Shown here: positions 10,804 through 21,647 of the stretch, piece by piece
Position numbering within the stretch: the stretch's first letter is position 1
Layout: the number at the start of each line of letters is the position of its first letter
Source of the DNA: Eremophila alpestris peregrina
Lineage: Eukaryota; Chordata; Aves; Passeriformes; Alaudidae
Assembly: GCA_009792885.1 (NCBI GenBank)
Contig: WMCF01000014.1
Span: 16,987,539-17,051,538 of the forward strand
Reading direction: 5' to 3'
Length of the DNA: 64,000 bases
The notes under the pieces: generated by a model
What the model saw: only the letters and a program-made list of their open reading frames with translations
What the model was told of the DNA's origin: nothing
The model's database searches: none
Program-made: the position numbers and the translations under genes

Positions 10804-11803
10804 CCCTCCCTTCCTTGGGTGGGAACCAACAGCACCCCTGCTGGCCCTGGCCATAACTGCATCAAAGGGGAAAGTGCATGACAACTGAGAGAAGGGTATT
10901 AATGGGTCTCTGTTTTTTTTTCTGTTTGTTGTTGCTGCTATTGTTATTGTTTGTTTGCCTTGTTATGCATATATAAATATTCTAGTAAAGAACTGTTATT
11001 ACTTTTCCTATATATTTGCCTGAAAGCTCCCTAATTTCAAAGTAATAATTGGGAAGGAAGGGTGCCATATTTTCCATTCCAATGGAGATTCCCACCTTCT
11101 TTGGCAGACACCTGTCTTTCAAACCAACACATTGGTAAAGCTTTGTAGGAGACACTCCTTTTGAAGGGAAGACATATTACAAACCTGATAAAAATCACAG
11201 GTAATAGTTCTGGGTGGAAAAAAAGAAATTTGCATATACAATTGTACATGGCTTAATGGTCTAAAACCTGCTTATATATTCCCTCCACGTTTGCTATATG
11301 GCATTTCAATTGAGAGTTGGAATCTATGAAAATCATTGAGACACTTTCAGTATGAGCACAAACCTCATAAAACCTGTTAAAATGCATTGAATATGTATTT
11401 AAAGTCAATTTACCATACTACTAAGCACAGTGATTGAAGCATGGGTTGATTTATAAATATCATGTTCTGTAATTTGAAGAAAAATTATAAGCCAAAGACC
11501 AGAATTTGGTTTGCAGTGCAGTCAAAAAATAGTTATTAGGTGCATCTAAAAAATATTTATCACTTATAGGAGCTAGACATCTAAAATGTGCAGATGTTGC
11601 ATAGTAGCCAAGATTTTTGTTATTCTGAAGCAGTGATTAAACATTCAACCAGGGGAATCCAACTAGGTTTTAAAGTGTCTGTACAAGTTTAATAGAGTAG
11701 CCTGTTTCTACACTGGAAGATGAAAGTGTATAGACTACATGAACACTACCATAGAAATAGCCTCTTTTGTGGAATCATTTCTCAAGAATAATTCCCACAG
11801 CAC
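10804..11803. other. no recognisable feature
   Basis: Moderately AT-rich sequence without a domain, LTR boundary or CR1 tail that I can identify. Confidence 0.5.
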
Positions 11804-12168
11804 TGCAGTATCGGAGACAGGCAAGCAACAAGAACACACCGAGATTCATGCAGCAACAGCTGAATTTTATTGTCGGGCTCCCCATTTTATAGGGGCTTCA
11901 AATTTCCTGTGCTTACTAACGTGATTGGTCAAGGATCTTAACTCCACTCAGCTTACTGGCCAATGGTATGGGTGCATTCATACTTCAAAGGGATTAGCTG
12001 GGGTCCCCTGTTTGAGTTTGAATCTGGCCTATCAGTAAAATGCCTGGGGAGTGGTTAGCTTCTATCTTCTAATAAGCTAGGCTAGTTGAGTTGGTTTCTG
12101 TTAGGCTAAATTATCTGTGCAGCTACAGACCAGCTGTAGCTGTCATACCACAGAATGTAATTCCTACA
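11804..12168 (-). mobile_element. alpharetrovirus-like LTR
   Basis: A 365-bp LTR, minus-strand TGTAGGAATTACA...CGATACTGCA. Core promoter 'cctataaaatgggg' (11880-11893) is followed within about 25 bases by 'gacaataaaattcag'. That compact TATA/AATAAA arrangement, with a short R, resembles avian alpharetrovirus LTRs. On the minus strand 'acagtggaggat' (12169-12180) precedes the LTR start and looks like a polypurine tract, so this may be a 3' LTR with a little internal sequence. No target duplication is found directly at the edges. Confidence 0.65.
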
Positions 12169-12430
12169 ATCCTCCACTGTGAGGTAGTATCGGAGTGTGG
12201 GTTTGTGTGACTAAAGGGTCCATGGCCAACCCTTCCTTTTGCATGCAATGTAGTAGTAATAGTAATAGTAGTTTTTGTTCTGTCTATTGTTATATGTACA
12301 ATTTTTAGTGTAAATTTTAGTGCCAGCTCTTAACAGCTAGTGTCTGAATGTGCTGAAAGCCTCTTCACAATTTATTCCAGAAGACTTTAGAAGTGAAGCT
12401 TGGAGAAGTTTGATTGACCATGTTACCAAA
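12169..12430 (-). pseudogene. possible env transmembrane-end remnant
   Basis: Immediately upstream (minus strand) of the LTR, one frame gives a run of seven Leu followed by His-Cys-Met, like the membrane anchor of a retroviral TM protein, and then about 30 residues to the polypurine-like tract. However, the Leu run is encoded by a simple trinucleotide repeat (plus-strand TAGTAGTAATAG...), and the sequence upstream is full of stops. The position is right for env but the evidence is thin. Confidence 0.3.
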
Positions 12431-12739
12431 GTAGCAACTTACCTGGCCAGATAAAGATGTCGTACAAAAGGCATTTAGGCAAACATAAGAAAGTTACAAA
12501 CTTAGTTTACTTTTAAAAGAACTTAATTATGTGTTCAATTTGTAATTGTTTTTAATCAGCATGTAGAAGGAGTTCTGATTACTAGGCACAGTGGTTATGT
12601 CACTTATAGGAACTATACCTGGTTAATCACTGTAATATATGATCTGAAATAATTCGTGATCTTTTTACTGTATTAAATGGTATAAAATCATGTGTGCTTG
12701 GAATGGGTATACCGAGATCCATATCACCCCTGCCAGTAA

Positions 12740-12973
12740 AGGCGGAGGTACAGATTTGCAATAGAAAGGACAGGTGGATCCAAGGAAGAGATAGATATCG
12801 GGCCAGAGATGATGGCAAGAATGACTGGGCACTTAGCAACACTTAATGCCGATATGGGCCTTACTGGTGTCATTGGACACTGTATCAGAATACTAGATTC
12901 TCTGAAACCTAATCAAGTCTACATCGCTGCCTGGAAAGCTATTCAGTGGACCAACTACACCAAAAGAAGATGA
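12740..12973 (+). pseudogene. unassigned ORF just upstream of a polypurine tract
   Basis: A 77-codon open stretch on the plus strand (first Met at 12809, 54 codons to the TGA at 12971). It includes 'MARMTGHLATLNADMGLTGV' and ends 'WKAIQWTNYTKRR'. An overlapping frame is also open over about 45 codons ('PLPVKAEVQICNRKDRWIQG'). I do not recognise either. Being next to a polypurine tract and LTR, it could be the 3' end of a retroviral gene (env or accessory). The composition looks coding-like, with charged and aromatic residues spread evenly, but the ORF is short. Confidence 0.35.
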
Positions 12974-12984
12974 CATGAATATGC

Positions 12985-13009
12985 AAAAGGAGATGGAAAA
13001 AGAAAAGAG
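12985..13009 (+). promoter_or_regulatory. polypurine tract
   Basis: A 25-base, almost pure A/G run that includes GGAGATGG and ends AAAAAGAAAAGAG, directly followed by TGTTGCAATT. This is the arrangement expected upstream of a plus-strand 3' LTR and supports the LTR call at 13010. Confidence 0.55.
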
Positions 13010-13236
13010 TGTTGCAATTTGAAGTCTAGCCAAAAACCTGTATAAAAATTGACCCCGCCAAAGCGGTCTTTGTGAACTGTGAGGGGGTACGGTGCGATAG
13101 AGGCCGTGTCTGCAGTTCACCCAGTGCCAATCCTGGGCTCAGTGCTGCCTTTTGTCGGTGGCATTCTGGTATTTTTGTCCTGCGATTCCATAATAAATTA
13201 TTTTACTAATTTATTATTGGCTGTTCATTTATAACA
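13010..13236 (+). mobile_element. very short LTR (227 bp) with R-region stem-loop
   Basis: Bounded by TGTT...AACA. TATAAAA lies at 13041-13047, only about 30 bases into the element. The poly(A) signal AATAAA lies at 13192-13197. Between them is an 8-bp perfect inverted repeat, GTGAACTG (13072-13079) and CAGTTCAC (13113-13120), that would fold into a stem-loop in the transcript. U3 would be only about 60 bases. No second LTR or target duplication was found, so a retrotransposed gene 3' end is the alternative. Confidence 0.5.
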
Positions 13237-14104
13237 ATCAGGCTTATGGCAAATGCAAACTTCAACTGAATAAACAACCCTCTGAAGTTGATGGGACCAC
13301 ACAATGCATAATAGGTATGTGTGAGCAAGGTTATTTGTTTTGCTATGGGAAACCAAAAAAAAAGACAATTATTTCATTTCAGTGAGTTAAATCTAGCTGT
13401 ACTCAGAAAAAAATTCCACTCATACAAAAGGAATTTTCCTTGAGTAAAGAGGGAGCATCTGGTTAGATTGAATATCAGTTTAGACCACAGAGGGAATAAG
13501 CAGAAACCCTTCATCATACTGTCAGAGATCCTAAACATTTAAGGATTTTCCAGGATTTGAAAACGCTTCATAAATAATGTGGGCCACCCAAATGCTTATG
13601 AGCAATGAATAGCAAAGGAACTTGTAAATAGAATAATAATTTGGAAATATATCGGTAATTGGTTTTTCACATTAATGCACCACCTCCTCTGGGAAAGTCA
13701 AGGGGTGCCTTTTATGATGGTGCCAACCCCACCAAAACTTAATATATACTTGGATTTACATGTGCTTCTTTCAAGTCCATAAGTTAGATCCTACTCCCAG
13801 TATTTAAATGACCTTGGGTAAAGCCATAATTTAAAGAGAACTAGGTTTACTGAATTAGTCTTAGGTTGTCTAATTTCCTTTTTCATATATTTCTGGAACT
13901 GAGATCATACTAAGCAACAACAAAACCATTTGTGCTTACAAATTAGACTATAAATGTTTTGATTTTGCATAAAATGATGGGTGATTTTTTAACATCCTTA
14001 GTTTTCAAGGTCTCATATGACAGATATTATAGCAGACTGGGTGCTACTAATTTCAATTTTTTTGAGTGACCGACATTAAAGACTGAGACTACCCTCAAGG
14101 GATT
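13237..14104. other. no recognisable feature
   Basis: AT-rich, with no assignable ORF or repeat. Confidence 0.5.
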
Positions 14105-14565
14105 TGAGTAGCTGGTTCTAGAAACACCATGTTGAAAAGTTTGCACATTTATAGATGACACCAAGCTTGGTGGTGCAGGTGACACAATAGAAGGAAGGTA
14201 TGTCATCCATTGGGACCTGGACAAACTAGAGAAGTGGGCCTGTGAGAACCTCATGAGGTTCAACAAGTCCAAGTGCAAGAGTTAGACCTGGGACATGAGC
14301 TCATTCTTAAAAGCAGCCCTGCCAAGATGGATGAAAAATTGGACATGAGCTAACAGCGGAAGCTTGCAGCCCAAAGGGCAACCACATTATGGTCTGTATC
14401 AAAAGAAATGTAATACACTGCCCTTCTGAGGATGTCCTATCTTTGTCAGTGTCCAAGACCAGGTTGGATGGTGCTTTGGGCAACTTCATCTTGTGGGTGT
14501 AGATTGGAACTAGGTGAACCTTAAGGTCTCTTCCAACCCAAGCCATTTATGATTCTGGAGGATAT
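14105..14565 (+). mobile_element. CR1 fragment (RT active-site region joined to the 3' end)
   Basis: The plus strand reads a decayed CR1 RT box region: 'DDTKLGGAGDTIEG' followed by 'DLDKLEKWACENLMRFNKSK' at about 14150-14275. It then jumps to the CR1 3' UTR ('accaggttggatggtgctttgggcaac', 'tcttccaacccaagccatttatgattctgg') ending near 14560. The ORF2 C terminus between them is missing, so the copy has an internal deletion. Confidence 0.8.
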
Positions 14566-14689
14566 AAAAAATCCCCTCTACACCACACCTAGGGAGAATG
14601 GTCCTACCGGGAAAGTCTTGCAGAGAGCACCATGTTGACAAGAGGCTTTTGGAATTGGGAATAGAGAACATCTGAAGACCAATATTCTC

Positions 14690-15591
14690 CAACTGAAAAA
14701 GAGATACTGTCAGCTTATGAAAATGTTAAAATTGCTTTAGAAATTACTATCACTGAAGTACAGCTCCTCTTGGCACCTGGGTTGCCCATGCTGGGCTAAA
14801 CGTTCAAAGTGGTCTCTTCTATGCATCATGCAACTGATGCTACATGAAGTGGGTTGAACTGATCACAGAAGCTCAAATAGGAAACCCTAGTCATGCAGAA
14901 ATCTTGAAAGTGATCAGGGACTGATCAGAAGTCAAAGATTTTTTTAAGTCACCTGAGGAGGTATAATAAATTACCAGAAAGAGAAGCAAGAAAGTGAGAG
15001 GCAAGATGCTTTTTTTTTAAGTAATGGGTCCTGCTGCATTGTAGAAAAGCATCAGAGGTGAAAAACAGCTGTATGGAGTTCCCTACAGGTCACAGAAACT
15101 GGTGATGGAGAAGGTGACTTGAATCAGAGGTAAGAACTATCCAGCTGTCTCTAGACATTGCTGAAGGAGAAAAATGGCCAATACTTTGCCTCTATACTGA
15201 TTCATGAATAATGACAAATGCTCTGTGGGGGTGGTTGGTCATCAAGGAGAAGATGCAACATACAGATGTGCTCATGACTGAGGTGTGGACTTAACCATAA
15301 ACAGTGTTGTACAAGCTATCTATGAATGTGAAACATGCACAGAAATTAAGCAAGCCAAGCATTTAAACTCTCTCTGGTATGGAGGATCATGGCTGAAATA
15401 TAAATATGGCCAGGCATGGCAGACTGACTATATCACACTCCCACAAACTCATCAAGGCAAATGCCATGTATGTACAGTGGTGGAAATAAGCACTGGATGT
15501 AAGGAAATATACCCTGTGCCTCATGCCACCGCCTGATGCATTCTCACACGTGGCCAGTGTGGAATAAGCCATGTGGAGCTATATCAGGTCT
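14690..15591 (+). pseudogene. pol: ERVL pol: RT end, RNase H fragment and integrase N-terminus
   Basis: The plus strand reads decayed ERVL pol from about 14720 ('EVQLLLAPGLPMLG'). An RNase H fragment 'LCLYTDS' with 'ALWGWL' lies near 15180-15235. The integrase zinc-binding region at about 15285-15536 contains 'YECETCTEIKQAKHLNSLWY', 'KYKYGQAWQTDYITLPQT' and 'YPVPHATA'. The CxxC of the H2C2 finger is intact; many stops lie upstream. It continues after the nested LTR. A bird ERVL assignment is supported by the equivalent minus-strand motifs at 50.5-51.7 kb. Confidence 0.8.
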
Positions 15592-16045
15592 GAGGGGATG
15601 CCCTCAGCCTCTCAGATTGGCTTAATAAGAGTGAGACGGCTTCTCCAGTAGTGCTTTGTAACAGAAAAGATTTTAATAAAAAGAGAGAATAACAAACAGT
15701 ATAAAGCAAATAGAAAGAAGCCGAACACAGTAAAAGGGAGACCCTAGCATGATGTAAGGCACCCCAGAAAAGCCATGAGGGGCTCTGTGCAGTCTTCTAA
15801 GTACCTAATGGTTGGGGAGGTGTCCTTGGCAAAATGCCCAGTTGGAGAGGCAGCAGGTCTTGAGATGCACTTCAGGTGATCAACAGGTGTCTTTAGCTGG
15901 CACTCGGCCAACCAGGATAACAGAAGCACTGAACCTGCTGGTTTCTTTACCTTATAAGCAACCAAGGGATGAAACCTCAGTTTCTTCTTAATACAGAAAG
16001 CTTTGCTACCCCAGGGGTGCTCCTCTACAACCACCCAGAACACTA
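15592..16045 (-). mobile_element. solo LTR nested in ERVL integrase
   Basis: The integrase frame is interrupted between the segment ending near 15590 and its resumption near 16050. The intervening 0.45 kb has minus-strand LTR signals: TATA-like 'gcttataaggtaaag' near 15950-15960 and a poly(A)-like 'tattaaaatc' near 15672, and a TGAGGGGATGCC left edge. The 'gtctgag' found at both junctions may be a target duplication or a feature of the ERVL sequence. Edges are good to about 15 bases. Confidence 0.6.
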
Positions 16046-16640
16046 CCCCTGAAATAACTGAGTCTGAGAACAGATCTAATTTCCAAGAATCCCTAACAGA
16101 CCCTTGGGCCAAAGAACATGGCACTGAATGTGTATGTCCCTATCATGCAGCACCATCCTGTACCACAAGATATTCCTGGGAAAACAGTATGCTTACTCAT
16201 GCCTCAGGCAATGACAAAACCACTCATGGGATTGTTTTTGCACAAAGACTTAGGTGTACATGGTAGGTAATGTGGGAGGATCATGAAGTCTGGTGTGGGC
16301 CTAAAAGGGATTTGATTTTGGCTAAGAATAACAAAAAAATTAAATTTCAATACATTAATTACAAGATAACAGAGTTCTATGGAGGCTATATGCCCATTGC
16401 CACACTGGGTACCTTGTGGCATCCATTTTTGCTATGCCAGATCTGCAGATCTGAACCCAACTCACCTCTGATTGACAGATTAAAAAATGAACTTTGAGGA
16501 AACAAGATGAGTGAAGTGCTGAGGGAATAAGAGCAAGCAACGATGCACACACCCATCCTCCCTGCCTGAAAGACTGTAATGACTGATGGAGCTCAAGGTC
16601 ATGGCATAAATAAACTCAATGGACTTCCATAGGAATGGTC
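16046..16640 (+). pseudogene. pol: ERVL pol: integrase core and C-terminus, decayed
   Basis: The ERVL integrase resumes in the plus frame: 'QESLTDPWAKEHGTECV' then 'YHAAPSC', the block around the second and third catalytic acids. Sequence toward the C terminus is badly degraded; the ORF at 16270-16497 may contain its C-terminal barrel. It leads to the ERVL LTR at 16760 with no env, as is usual for ERVL. Confidence 0.65.
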
Positions 16641-16759
16641 CATGAATGAAGGGAATTTTATCTGTCTGTATATTTATTAAAAGACAGAAAAGGCCATGGG
16701 GTACTGGGAAATCTGGGACCCAGCATGATACAAATGATATGGAATAATAGGCAGATACT

Positions 16760-17318
16760 TGTTTTGGCTGGGGTAGAGTTCATTTTCTTCTTAGTCACTA
16801 GTACAGTGTTTTGGCTTTACTATGAGAATTGTGTTGGTAACATACAGATGTTTTGGTTGTTACCTAGTAGTGCTTACCCTAAGCTAAGACCATCAGTTGC
16901 CCACCCTCTTGTCAGTGAGCAGCTCCACAAGAAACTGAGCAGGAGCATAGCCAGGACAACTGAGTCAAACTGGACAAAGTTATTCCAGTTATTCTACACC
17001 ATAGAGCATTATGTCCAGTATATAAACTGTGGGAAGCAGCCCAGAACGGTGTACAATAATGGCTTGAGGATAGGCCAGGCATTGATCAGTGGAGTGTGAA
17101 GAATTGTACCATGCATCTATCTCTCTCCGGCCCTACTCCTTATTGGTATAATTGTTACTGTTTTATTTTACATTGTTTCAATTATTGAATTGTTCATATC
17201 TCACTTCATGAGTTCTCCTCCCCACTGCACTGAAAGTGAGGGGAGTGGACTCAGAAGGGAGGGAAGGAAGACAGTAGCTGTGTGGCATTTAGTTGCTATC
17301 TTGGGTTAAACTAAGACA
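16760..17318 (+). mobile_element. ERVL 3' LTR
   Basis: A 559-bp LTR starting TGTTTTGGCTGGGGTAGAGTT and ending TTGGGTTAAACTAAGACA, the characteristic ends of bird ERVL LTRs. It lies downstream of ERVL integrase in the same orientation, so it is the 3' LTR of the truncated element that begins near 14690. A TATA-like 'agtatataaact' occurs near 17020. The ORF at 16725-17099 is incidental. Confidence 0.85.
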
Positions 17319-17647
17319 TCTGCCCAAAGTGTATTGCACTTTTCACCAGCTCCTCCAATGCAGAGAAGTTTAATTTTAAGGTTTTCTTATCTTTGCCTAT
17401 TTCTGCAGCTCCTCCCATGAACAAATATCAGATACAATTTCCATCAACTCTAGCTCAATGTCTAACTATTAACTGAAGAGTAGACCCAGGACAGATGCAT
17501 GTTAATAGTAAACTATTGGTAGCTATTCATGTTCAATAATAATCTTTATGTGCCTTAAACATGAATTTCAATAAAGTTATATAGTTTTCTTATAACAACA
17601 GCAACAAAAAAATTGGATGAGATGCAGAATATCTTTGCTTTTTCTAC
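17319..17647. other. no recognisable feature
   Basis: Short AT-rich spacer between two LTRs; nothing recognised. Confidence 0.5.
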
Positions 17648-18093
17648 TGATGCCTTGGGAAGGCTGACCTGAAACAGAGATTGCACAGAGCTAGAGAATA
17701 AAGTAGATATTTATTGAAAGGCCCTAAGATACTTCTTGGGCAGGACAAGATATTGACTAGGGCTACACCCCAGGTGGGCTCCGAATGGTCACAAAATGGA
17801 GAACTGGTCAAGAGGTGTTGCACTTTTGTAAGTTTGGGTCCATTTGCATATTGGGGTTTAATTGTCCAATTACAGCTTCAGGCTGTGAGGTCTCATCCTT
17901 CTTGTTTCTCCCTTCAGTCCACCATTGTTTCTGCTTTAGGGTCTGGAAGTTGTCCTTGGTCTTCAGCAGGGAAAGGATTTGTTTTGTCTACACACTCTGT
18001 GATGAGAACTCACTAGCACTTAACATGAGGCTCAAAACTACACCCGAGGCAGCACAGAATTTGAAAAACATAAAGCTAAAACTTAAGGCATCA
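17648..18093 (-). mobile_element. solo ERV1-like LTR (TGATGCC family)
   Basis: A 446-bp copy of the LTR at 3231-3645: same orientation, same TGATGCCTTGGGAAGG start and AAGGCATCA end, same 'agatatttattgaaaggccc' near the left. Neither flank shows a polypurine tract or primer site, so it is a solo LTR. A possible 4-bp target duplication has one mismatch (CTAC left, CTTC right). Confidence 0.85.
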
Positions 18094-18317
18094 CTTCACC
18101 TACAAGCCTACCACTATATTCAAGATGAAAATTAGACTTGGCACAATTTTGGCTGTGCATCTTCTTTATTTTCTGCCAGGTAATGATAAAGAATTCATCT
18201 GATTGCTCTTGCAATGTTTTTTGCATGAATCAAAATAAATGGACTAGCATATAGAATCTTATAGGACCTCTCTGTCTTTCTTTTGTCATTGTTTGACACT
18301 GGCCAAATGCACCCATT

Positions 18318-18415
18318 AAAGCCTCTCACTCACTCTCCCCTGCCACATCTGAGTATAGGAGAGAAAAAAAAAAAAAAGAAAGAAGGGTTTGTGAGTTGAG
18401 ATAAAGACTAGGAGT
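18318..18415 (-). mobile_element. ERVL LTR fragment
   Basis: Contains 'ctcactcactctccc', 'gagagaa', and 'gtttgtgagttgagataaagac', the reverse complement of the ERVL LTR block that at 490-640 reads 'tttatctcaaccca...'. Only about 100 bases remain, with an A-rich expansion (18367-18380) inside. Confidence 0.6.
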
Positions 18416-18488
18416 AAACACTCCAAGGGCAAAACAGCCCCAACTTAAAGGTACAAAGCTATTGAGATTTAAGAGAGACAGGGACAAC

Positions 18489-18846
18489 TGAGAGACATTG
18501 TAAAAAATGGTTTATTGCTTAATCAGTCTCATGAGAGGGAGAGACATTAAGGCTGTTCTATCCAATGCCATCACATCAGAAGTCACCTTAATTCTGGTTA
18601 CAATGCCTTATATATGTTTATTAGCCAATCAACTACTTTTACAAAGCCTCTTAGTATCTTCTTGCATGAATCATTAACTGTTTTGCATTACATGGCTCTA
18701 CTACAATGTGTCGTTTCTTATCAATCGTATAATGCTGCACAAACTCACATTGCTACATCTTATCTTAAGCTCCCTATTAACTCTATATCAAGCTGAGTTA
18801 GTTTTAAGTTCAGTATTTACTAATTTTCGATTTCCCGGCCAACACA
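18489..18846 (-). mobile_element. solo alpharetrovirus-like LTR
   Basis: A 358-bp LTR, minus-strand TGTGTTGGCCGGG...CAATGTCTCTCA. It carries TATA 'catatataaggc' near 18610 and a poly(A) signal 'gcaataaaccatttt' near 18512. The order and spacing resemble avian leukosis/sarcoma-type LTRs. No clear target duplication is seen, so edges may be off by a few bases. Confidence 0.65.
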
Positions 18847-18854
18847 CCAATTAA

Positions 18855-20622
18855 TGTGGTGGTTTCAGGGTTTTTCTGCTGTGAGACAGGATTAAAAGAA
18901 AAGCAAAGCAGGCTCAAACTTAAAAGATATAAAGATAGTTTATTCACACACACTAAAAGGAAACAAGGAGGGAAAAAAAAAACCAACAAAGGATCAAACT
19001 GAAACTTCTAAAACACTTTCCCCCTCTCCCACCAGCTTCTTTTCTTCTTTACAGACATTTATAAAGGCAAGAACTCAGAACTTAAGGTCTGTACTCCTTA
19101 TAGAAGAATCTTTTATCAATCTCTCTAGAGAGAGAAGTTTCTTCTGGTTATGGTAACTCTTCACAAGGACAGAAACAGTCTACTCGTGGTTCTTAGCTCT
19201 CACAGAAGACAGCCGCCCAGAAATAAAATTCTGTCTCTGTGGTTCTCCCATAAAGTTCAGTTTTTCCCATCAGCTGCACTTGGGTCATGGACTCTACGTA
19301 TTCTGGGGTGTTATTTTTAAAATTAACAGTTCAGGTGCAAAGGATACTCTTCATCCCATTCTAGGGCAGAAACATCTCTCACTTCTACTCAAAACACTAG
19401 CGCAGAGGACTTGTATCACATCAAGCATCTACTCAGATGCCTCAGGGGATCACAGGGTCACTCCTTCATCTATATCTACTTAGTCCATTGCAACTACCTC
19501 TGCTCAAAAATTACCAATCTGAACAATTATTTCCCCAGTTCATATTCTCCATGGTTTAAAGATATAATCTAGCATAGTTTGTTACCACAATTCACAAAAG
19601 ATTTTCAGCCTAAGGGCATCTTCTCATCTCCCCATCCCTTAAGACACAACACCACTTTCACAGACCTCAGTATCTTCATGTAGCCTCAATAGAAATGTCT
19701 CTACCATGATATCTTCCTCGCTCCCTAGAAAGGATTAGTGTCTTGCAAGCTTCACCTTGGCAAGGACAGAGTTAACTGTAGCTCGGGGCCGTGGACGGCC
19801 ACCTGCTCTCAGCGGGACGATGGCGGCAGCTCTTGAAAAGCTCCGAGGCCACGTGGCGGAGGGGGGTGGGGGGAAGAGGCAGGAACGGCGGATGAGGTCA
19901 CGATGGCTCCCATGGTGGTGGATGCAGCTTTCGCCCCCTAAACCCCTCGGTCTCATTCGGGGTAGGCTCAACCCGGGCTCGGAGCCGCTCCAGGTGGAAG
20001 GCAGTGGAGGGAGAAATCAGCTGCAGTCTCCGCACTAACAGCGGCTGGAACTCAGTCCGGGCAGAGCTGGAGCACACACCTCTGCCTCCCTCTCTGCCCA
20101 AGAGTCATTGAGCTCAGCAGATGTTCCAAGCTAGGCCGGGGGCCCAGCAGAGCCCCAGCTCCGCCCGGCCAGAGGGAGCTGGAGCTGCCCCCCACCTCTC
20201 CTGAGTCGAGAAACAGAAAGAGAAGGAAGTTCCCAAAATCCCCAGCTTTTATAAATGTGCTCATTCACGAAAACGAACTCACTTTTCTCACTGGCTGAAC
20301 CATGTGTCAATCTAAGGTCCTTGCAGATAACTATTTCCTTTTTAAACTAAAAGCTATGCTAAACCATAACACAAGCTTTATTGCTAAATTTTAAAATTTT
20401 CTACTATCTTGCTCAATATATTTTTTCGACTACCTAAGGCATTTTCTGCTTGCTTAAAACATATTTCTGCTTAAACCATAAACCCACATTCTTGCTTCTT
20501 GTCTGTGTAACTTTACTGCTTCAAGCCTTCTCCAAGGTCATAGAGCAAACTCTGTATCCATTTTCTCTCTCTAAGTCTGTATGCATGTGGTTTGGGAGCT
20601 TTCTGTGCTTCAATTTCTCACA
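18855..20622 (-). mobile_element. long LTR-like element with GC-rich core
   Basis: Left edge TGTGGTGGTTTC, right edge ...ATTTCTCACA (minus start TGTGAGAAATTG, as in the LTR at 52751-53268). On the minus strand a TATA box 'catttataaaagc' lies near 20250 and a poly(A) signal 'gaataaac' near 18940, 1.3 kb apart. The segment between (19750-20220) is CpG-rich. It contains a YY1-like ATGGCGGC (19819) and a strong start context CCACCATGG for a 46-codon ORF (19911 down to 19773) beginning M-G-A-I-V-T-S. No target duplication is seen. It could instead be an LTR plus leader with an early gag start. Confidence 0.5.
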
Positions 20623-20624
20623 CA

Positions 20625-21005
20625 AAGCAAATTTACTGCTAACAAAATCAGAGGAGGATAGTGAGAAGTAAAATAAGCCCTTGAAAACAGCTTCTTTTTC
20701 CCCAAACCCTCCCTTCTTCCCATCAACAGCATAGGGAGACAGGAAAGGGGGGTTCTGGTCAGTTTGTCACCTGAGATTTTCTGCTGCTCAGGTAGGCGAG
20801 TCCTTCCCCTCTGAACCGGTGGAGACAGTTCTCTGTGAACTTCTCCAGCGTGGGTCCATTCTCGCAAGCAGCAATACTCCCAAAACTGCTGCAGTGTAAG
20901 TCCCTCCCACAGGCAAATAGTCCTCCCAAACTGCTGCAGGACATGGTGGAAACTTCTAGCAGCTTCTCACAGAAGCCACCGCTGTGGCCCCCTCTGCAAA
21001 AAATC
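20625..21005 (-). mobile_element. ERVK-like LTR fragment
   Basis: The minus strand contains 'cttctgtgagaagctgctagaagtttcc', a phrase I associate with bird ERVK LTRs, plus two near-repeats of 'aaactgctgcag' (20884 and 20929). It adjoins the right edge of the long LTR at 18855-20622. Neither end has a defined TG/CA boundary. Confidence 0.45.
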
Positions 21006-21647
21006 GGGCTGTGCAAAATCAACACATCTTCAAATTGATTTTAACTGATTATTTTTTTTTACTCAGGAGAAAAAAATCCAATTGCAGTAGAGGTTAAAAT
21101 TCTGCTTTGAATTTTAAGGAAATAATTTCGATTTCTTGACTCAAAAATAACTTCTGGTGTAAAGTTGTTATTTTGGTGATTTGTTGGGTTTTCTCCCCTT
21201 GCATTATGACTGTAGTTAATAATACAAAGTATTTAAAATCTCACTGCTGGATCGAAAATACTTTTTCTCAGGGCCTAAGTATATTCTATTTGATCAAAAT
21301 TAGTGGTTGCAATTACATTTTCAGTTTATTGAAAAAAAGTGCATTAAATTATTTTATTCTAGAATGATCCATAATAGTTCCCCTAGTTTATTTTTAATTA
21401 TAGATAAATAATGATACCTGAGTTCTTAGGGTGAAGCCTAAGCCGTAAGTGAAAGGTCTTGAGTGATTATCAAGGTAAAAAAATCCTCATTGCCATTTTT
21501 AATTTTAGGAAAAGGAAGTCAAATTCTTCTGAAGCTTATACTAATGCACTGAGATTCATTTCTGGTAATCAAATATATATGTTACTTGTTGACGTGAACT
21601 GCAAATATTCAGTTGTAAGGAAACATTATAGAAGTTATGCGCTTACA
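21006..21647. other. no recognisable feature
   Basis: AT-rich, apparently unique sequence. Confidence 0.5.

Noticed and set aside
12222..12275. Poly-Leu run as proof of an env membrane anchor
   Set aside because: The codons come from a TAG/TAA trinucleotide repeat, so the Leu run may be an accident; kept only as a low-confidence feature.
17648..18093. Considered as the missing 5' LTR of the 3.2-8.7 kb provirus
   Set aside because: It is 9 kb from gag, with other elements in between, and lacks a primer-binding site at the expected edge.
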